A DNA stretch of 24,497 bases from NCBI GenBank assembly GCA_002328585.1, contig DCUV01000058.1, positions 1 to 24,497 of the forward strand, in the 5' to 3' direction. The translations under genes were made by a program, and so were the position numbers. Position 1 is the stretch's first letter; each line of letters starts with the position of its first letter. Below, piece after piece: positions 22,429 to 24,497 of the stretch. The stretch comes from Spirochaetia bacterium UBA2205 (GTDB lineage Bacteria; Spirochaetota; UBA4802; UB4802). The notes beneath the pieces are model-generated. The model was not told where the DNA came from, ran no database searches, and was given only the letters and a program-made list of their open reading frames with translations.

Positions 22429-22458
22429 TTGTATTAATACCATATAGTACAGTATACT
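22429..22458 (+). promoter_or_regulatory. Candidate promoter of the P83/100 gene
   Basis: TTGTAT (22429-22434) and TATACT (22453-22458) are 18 bp apart, 27 nt before ATG 22486. The -10 hexamer overlaps copy 2 of the shared 17-nt element. The ribosome site AGAGAGGG follows at 22475-22482. Confidence 0.45.
22441..22457 (+). repeat. Copy 2 of the 17-nt element CATANNGTACAGTATAC
   Basis: Matches 17985-18001 at 15 of 17 positions. Here it forms most of the spacer and the -10 box of the candidate P83/100 promoter. Confidence 0.35.
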
Positions 22459-22485
22459 CATGTGCATCCAGTAAAGAGAGGGTAT

Positions 22486-24186
22486 ATGAACAGGTTATTA
22501 TTACGAGGATTTACATTTGGTTTTGTCGTCCTTTTCTTATTAATTTTAAAACAATATTCACCTGGATTAGAAGTTGCTATTGATGAAATACGAACAAAAC
22601 CTGTAAAATTTATCAATTATCAGGGACCATACAAAAAGAGTGATTCACCGCAAGCTATCGAACAAATAGGCAGGGCTTTAGCCAGAACACCATCGAATAA
22701 TATATCCATGTTTAGCAATAAATATTCAATGATACATGCTATATCAAAAAATGAACCCAATAAATTTTCAGCGACGATATTCTCTATAAATAAACAGGCA
22801 CGAGTGGGACATATTGCTATTATTAGAAAAATTTTATCTTCGTATCTACAGCAAAAGTATGGTTACACTAAACATCATGCTGAAGCAATTGCTCTTTTTC
22901 TTACATATTACAATGCAGCCTACAGAGGAGATATTGATTATTTTTCATTAAAATATAAAAGTATCGTAATGATCTATATAAACAAATATAATGCAGGGAT
23001 TTCAACAAAGTATTATGAATGGCCAGGAAATACTAGAATGCTTATACCATTAACTGAAGAACCACAAAAGGGAAAACTTGATGCTATAGTTGTTGATGTA
23101 ATTTCCAACAAAGAGATTGTAAAGGAAGTAAGGAAAGATGATAAAAATATCAATGCCCGTAAAGACATGGTGGATCTTAAAAAACAAATTATTACAAATG
23201 AAAAAACTGAAGTTGAGCAAAGTAAAACCATATTAAATGAAGATATCAAAAAACTGTCAGATATGAAAAAAGCTCTTGAAAATGATAAAACAGAATTACA
23301 ACAAAAAGAAAAAGAAATTAGAAAAACAAAAGAAGTATTAAAAACAATATCAGACTCCGAAAAACAAAAAACCATGCAAAAAGAAATTGAAACTAAAGAA
23401 AAACAACTTGATTACGATAAACAAGAAGTAAAGAAGAAAGAAGAAAAAATTGAAAAAAAAGAATCAGAAATATCTAAACAGAAAGATCAAATTTCTACAA
23501 AAGATAAAAAATTAGAACAAAAACAAAAAGATTTGGAAAAAGAAGAAGAACAAATAGCTTTTGATGAAGCCAAACAAACATCAAACAATAAACAAGAATT
23601 AATTGCTAAACTTGAGGCAAAAGAAAAACAGCTGGATGAAAGAGAAGATAAACTGCGTACAAAAGAAGTTGATAAAAGCATCTATGCTGATAAGCTCTTT
23701 TATCTTAAAATTAAAGAATATCTGCAGGATGGTCATTATAATAATGAAATGATAATGATAGATCCATCATTAAGAAAAATTTTATTCAAATCGCCAGAAT
23801 TAAATATTTGTGGCAGCAAATATGATATCTTTTCAAAAGGTGTTGTTGTTATTACTCATAAAGGTAGTCATTCCATTGGACACCGTCTTACATTGCTAGA
23901 TCGTAATACGCTTGAACCAATCATTTATGGCAACGATAACATTTTCTGGCGCAGTTTCATCATTATAAAAGATGATACTATTTTTGCAATTGTCATTGAT
24001 AATGGAAAATTTTATCTAGGCAAGTTTGATACTAATCTTGTCTTAATATCAAAATCTTCAGAAGAAGTTAATGAAAACACTTTTATCAGCTTTTGGAATA
24101 ACTATATATACATAAACAGTAGAGATAAAACTATTATGGTACTGGATAACAAAACATTGCAATTAATTGATTCAATCAAACCGTAA
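22486..24186 (+). CDS. Spirochaete P83/100-family membrane-anchored coiled-coil protein
   Basis: A 566-residue protein. The N-terminal hydrophobic segment (about 3-22) is a signal or anchor with no obvious cleavage site. The conserved P83/100 N-terminal domain spans about 35-190, including INYQGPYKKSDSPQAIEQIG, IIRKILSSYLQQKYGY, LTYYNAAYRGD and YYEWPGNTRMLIPL. Residues about 205-400 form a long, highly charged coiled coil of Lys, Glu and Gln. The C-terminal region (about 405-566) is beta-rich and propeller-like (DPSLRKILFKS, LTLLDRNTLEPI, MVLDNKTLQLIDSI). This is the architecture of the Borrelia P83/100 antigen family, whose biochemical role is not established. I chose ATG 22486 because AGAGAGGG precedes it; the frame is open from a GTG at 22462. 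It is followed by a strong terminator. Confidence 0.93.
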   Translation: MNRLLLRGFTFGFVVLFLLILKQYSPGLEVAIDEIRTKPVKFINYQGPYKKSDSPQAIEQIGRALARTPSNNISMFSNKYSMIHAISKNEPNKFSATIFSINKQARVGHIAIIRKILSSYLQQKYGYTKHHAEAIALFLTYYNAAYRGDIDYFSLKYKSIVMIYINKYNAGISTKYYEWPGNTRMLIPLTEEPQKGKLDAIVVDVISNKEIVKEVRKDDKNINARKDMVDLKKQIITNEKTEVEQSKTILNEDIKKLSDMKKALENDKTELQQKEKEIRKTKEVLKTISDSEKQKTMQKEIETKEKQLDYDKQEVKKKEEKIEKKESEISKQKDQISTKDKKLEQKQKDLEKEEEQIAFDEAKQTSNNKQELIAKLEAKEKQLDEREDKLRTKEVDKSIYADKLFYLKIKEYLQDGHYNNEMIMIDPSLRKILFKSPELNICGSKYDIFSKGVVVITHKGSHSIGHRLTLLDRNTLEPIIYGNDNIFWRSFIIIKDDTIFAIVIDNGKFYLGKFDTNLVLISKSSEEVNENTFISFWNNYIYINSRDKTIMVLDNKTLQLIDSIKP

Positions 24187-24213
24187 TATAATCATTAAAT
24201 TTTAATTAATAAT

Positions 24214-24242
24214 AAAGCCCCTCTTTTGTAGAGGGGCTTTTT
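24214..24242 (+). terminator. Rho-independent terminator, probably bidirectional
   Basis: AAAGCCCCTC (24214-24223), a 7-nt loop TTTTGTA and GAGGGGCTTT (24231-24240) form a perfect 10-bp stem with two further T on the plus strand. It lies 27 nt after the P83/100 stop. On the minus strand it sits 7 nt beyond the 23S rRNA 3' end and is followed by a U-rich but interrupted tail, so it can serve both converging genes. Confidence 0.92.
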
Positions 24243-24247
24243 ATAAT

Positions 24248-24497
<250 letters not shown>

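Noticed and set aside
22462..22485. GTG start adding eight residues to the P83/100 protein
   Set aside because: AGAGAGGG lies between the GTG and ATG 22486 at good spacing for the ATG.
23160..23690. Repetitive Lys/Glu/Gln-rich DNA as a tandem repeat or antisense gene
   Set aside because: It is the charged coiled coil of the P83/100 protein; the minus-strand open frames there are Ser/Phe-rich mirror images of that composition.

Overview
The window looks like a low-GC (mostly AT-rich by eye) chromosomal segment of a spirochaete, probably a Leptospira-like or uncultured member of Spirochaetota. The strongest clue is a P83/100-family protein (22486-24186), a family known from Borrelia, Treponema and relatives. 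A second clue is a 23S rRNA 3' end (from 24248, minus strand) that runs straight into a terminator with no 5S gene behind it, which recalls the unlinked rRNA genes of Leptospira. No transposase, integrase, tRNA or CRISPR array was seen.

Layout. (1) 1-3395, plus: end of a tightly packed tryptophan operon, trpD(partial)-trpC-trpF-trpB-trpA, with start/stop overlaps at trpC/F, trpF/B and trpB/A. (2) 3486-8623, plus: a compact four-gene unit made of a small four-helix membrane protein, a soluble PAS-PAS kinase-like protein whose phospho-acceptor His is Tyr, a MoxR/RavA-type AAA+ ATPase and a VWA (ViaA-like) MIDAS protein. This is the best candidate in the window for an undescribed system. (3) 8620-11421, minus: an extended SDR/epimerase, an unrecognised 342-aa helical protein and lexA, with a good lexA promoter carrying a candidate LexA operator. 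(4) 11422-11804: a gene-free AT-rich divergent regulatory region with three perfect inverted repeats. (5) 11805-16370, plus: a tripartite drug-efflux operon, tetR-tolC-emrA/hlyD-emrB. (6) 16530-17914, plus: a J-domain protein with a long tail, then the manganese exporter mntP. (7) 18026-19329, plus: three 11-bp-spaced TGTTTA repeats, a small exported protein and a nitroreductase. (8) 19348-20889, minus: ychF (OLA1-type ATPase) followed by a second J-domain protein whose C-terminal module resembles that of the first. (9) 21020-24186, plus: a membrane histidine kinase with an intact H-box, then the P83/100 protein. (10) 24214-24497: a strong hairpin terminator between the converging P83/100 and 23S rRNA genes.

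How the genes may work together. Trp genes make tryptophan. In the MoxR/VWA unit, a cytoplasmic PAS sensor may pass a signal through its ATPase domain or by protein contact rather than by His phosphorylation, to a AAA+/VWA chaperone pair that remodels a metal-dependent or membrane client. The tetR-led operon is a self-regulated efflux pump spanning both membranes. No response regulator is encoded in the window, so both kinase-like proteins are orphans here. All functions are read from motifs seen by eye in the translated sequence; no database search was run.
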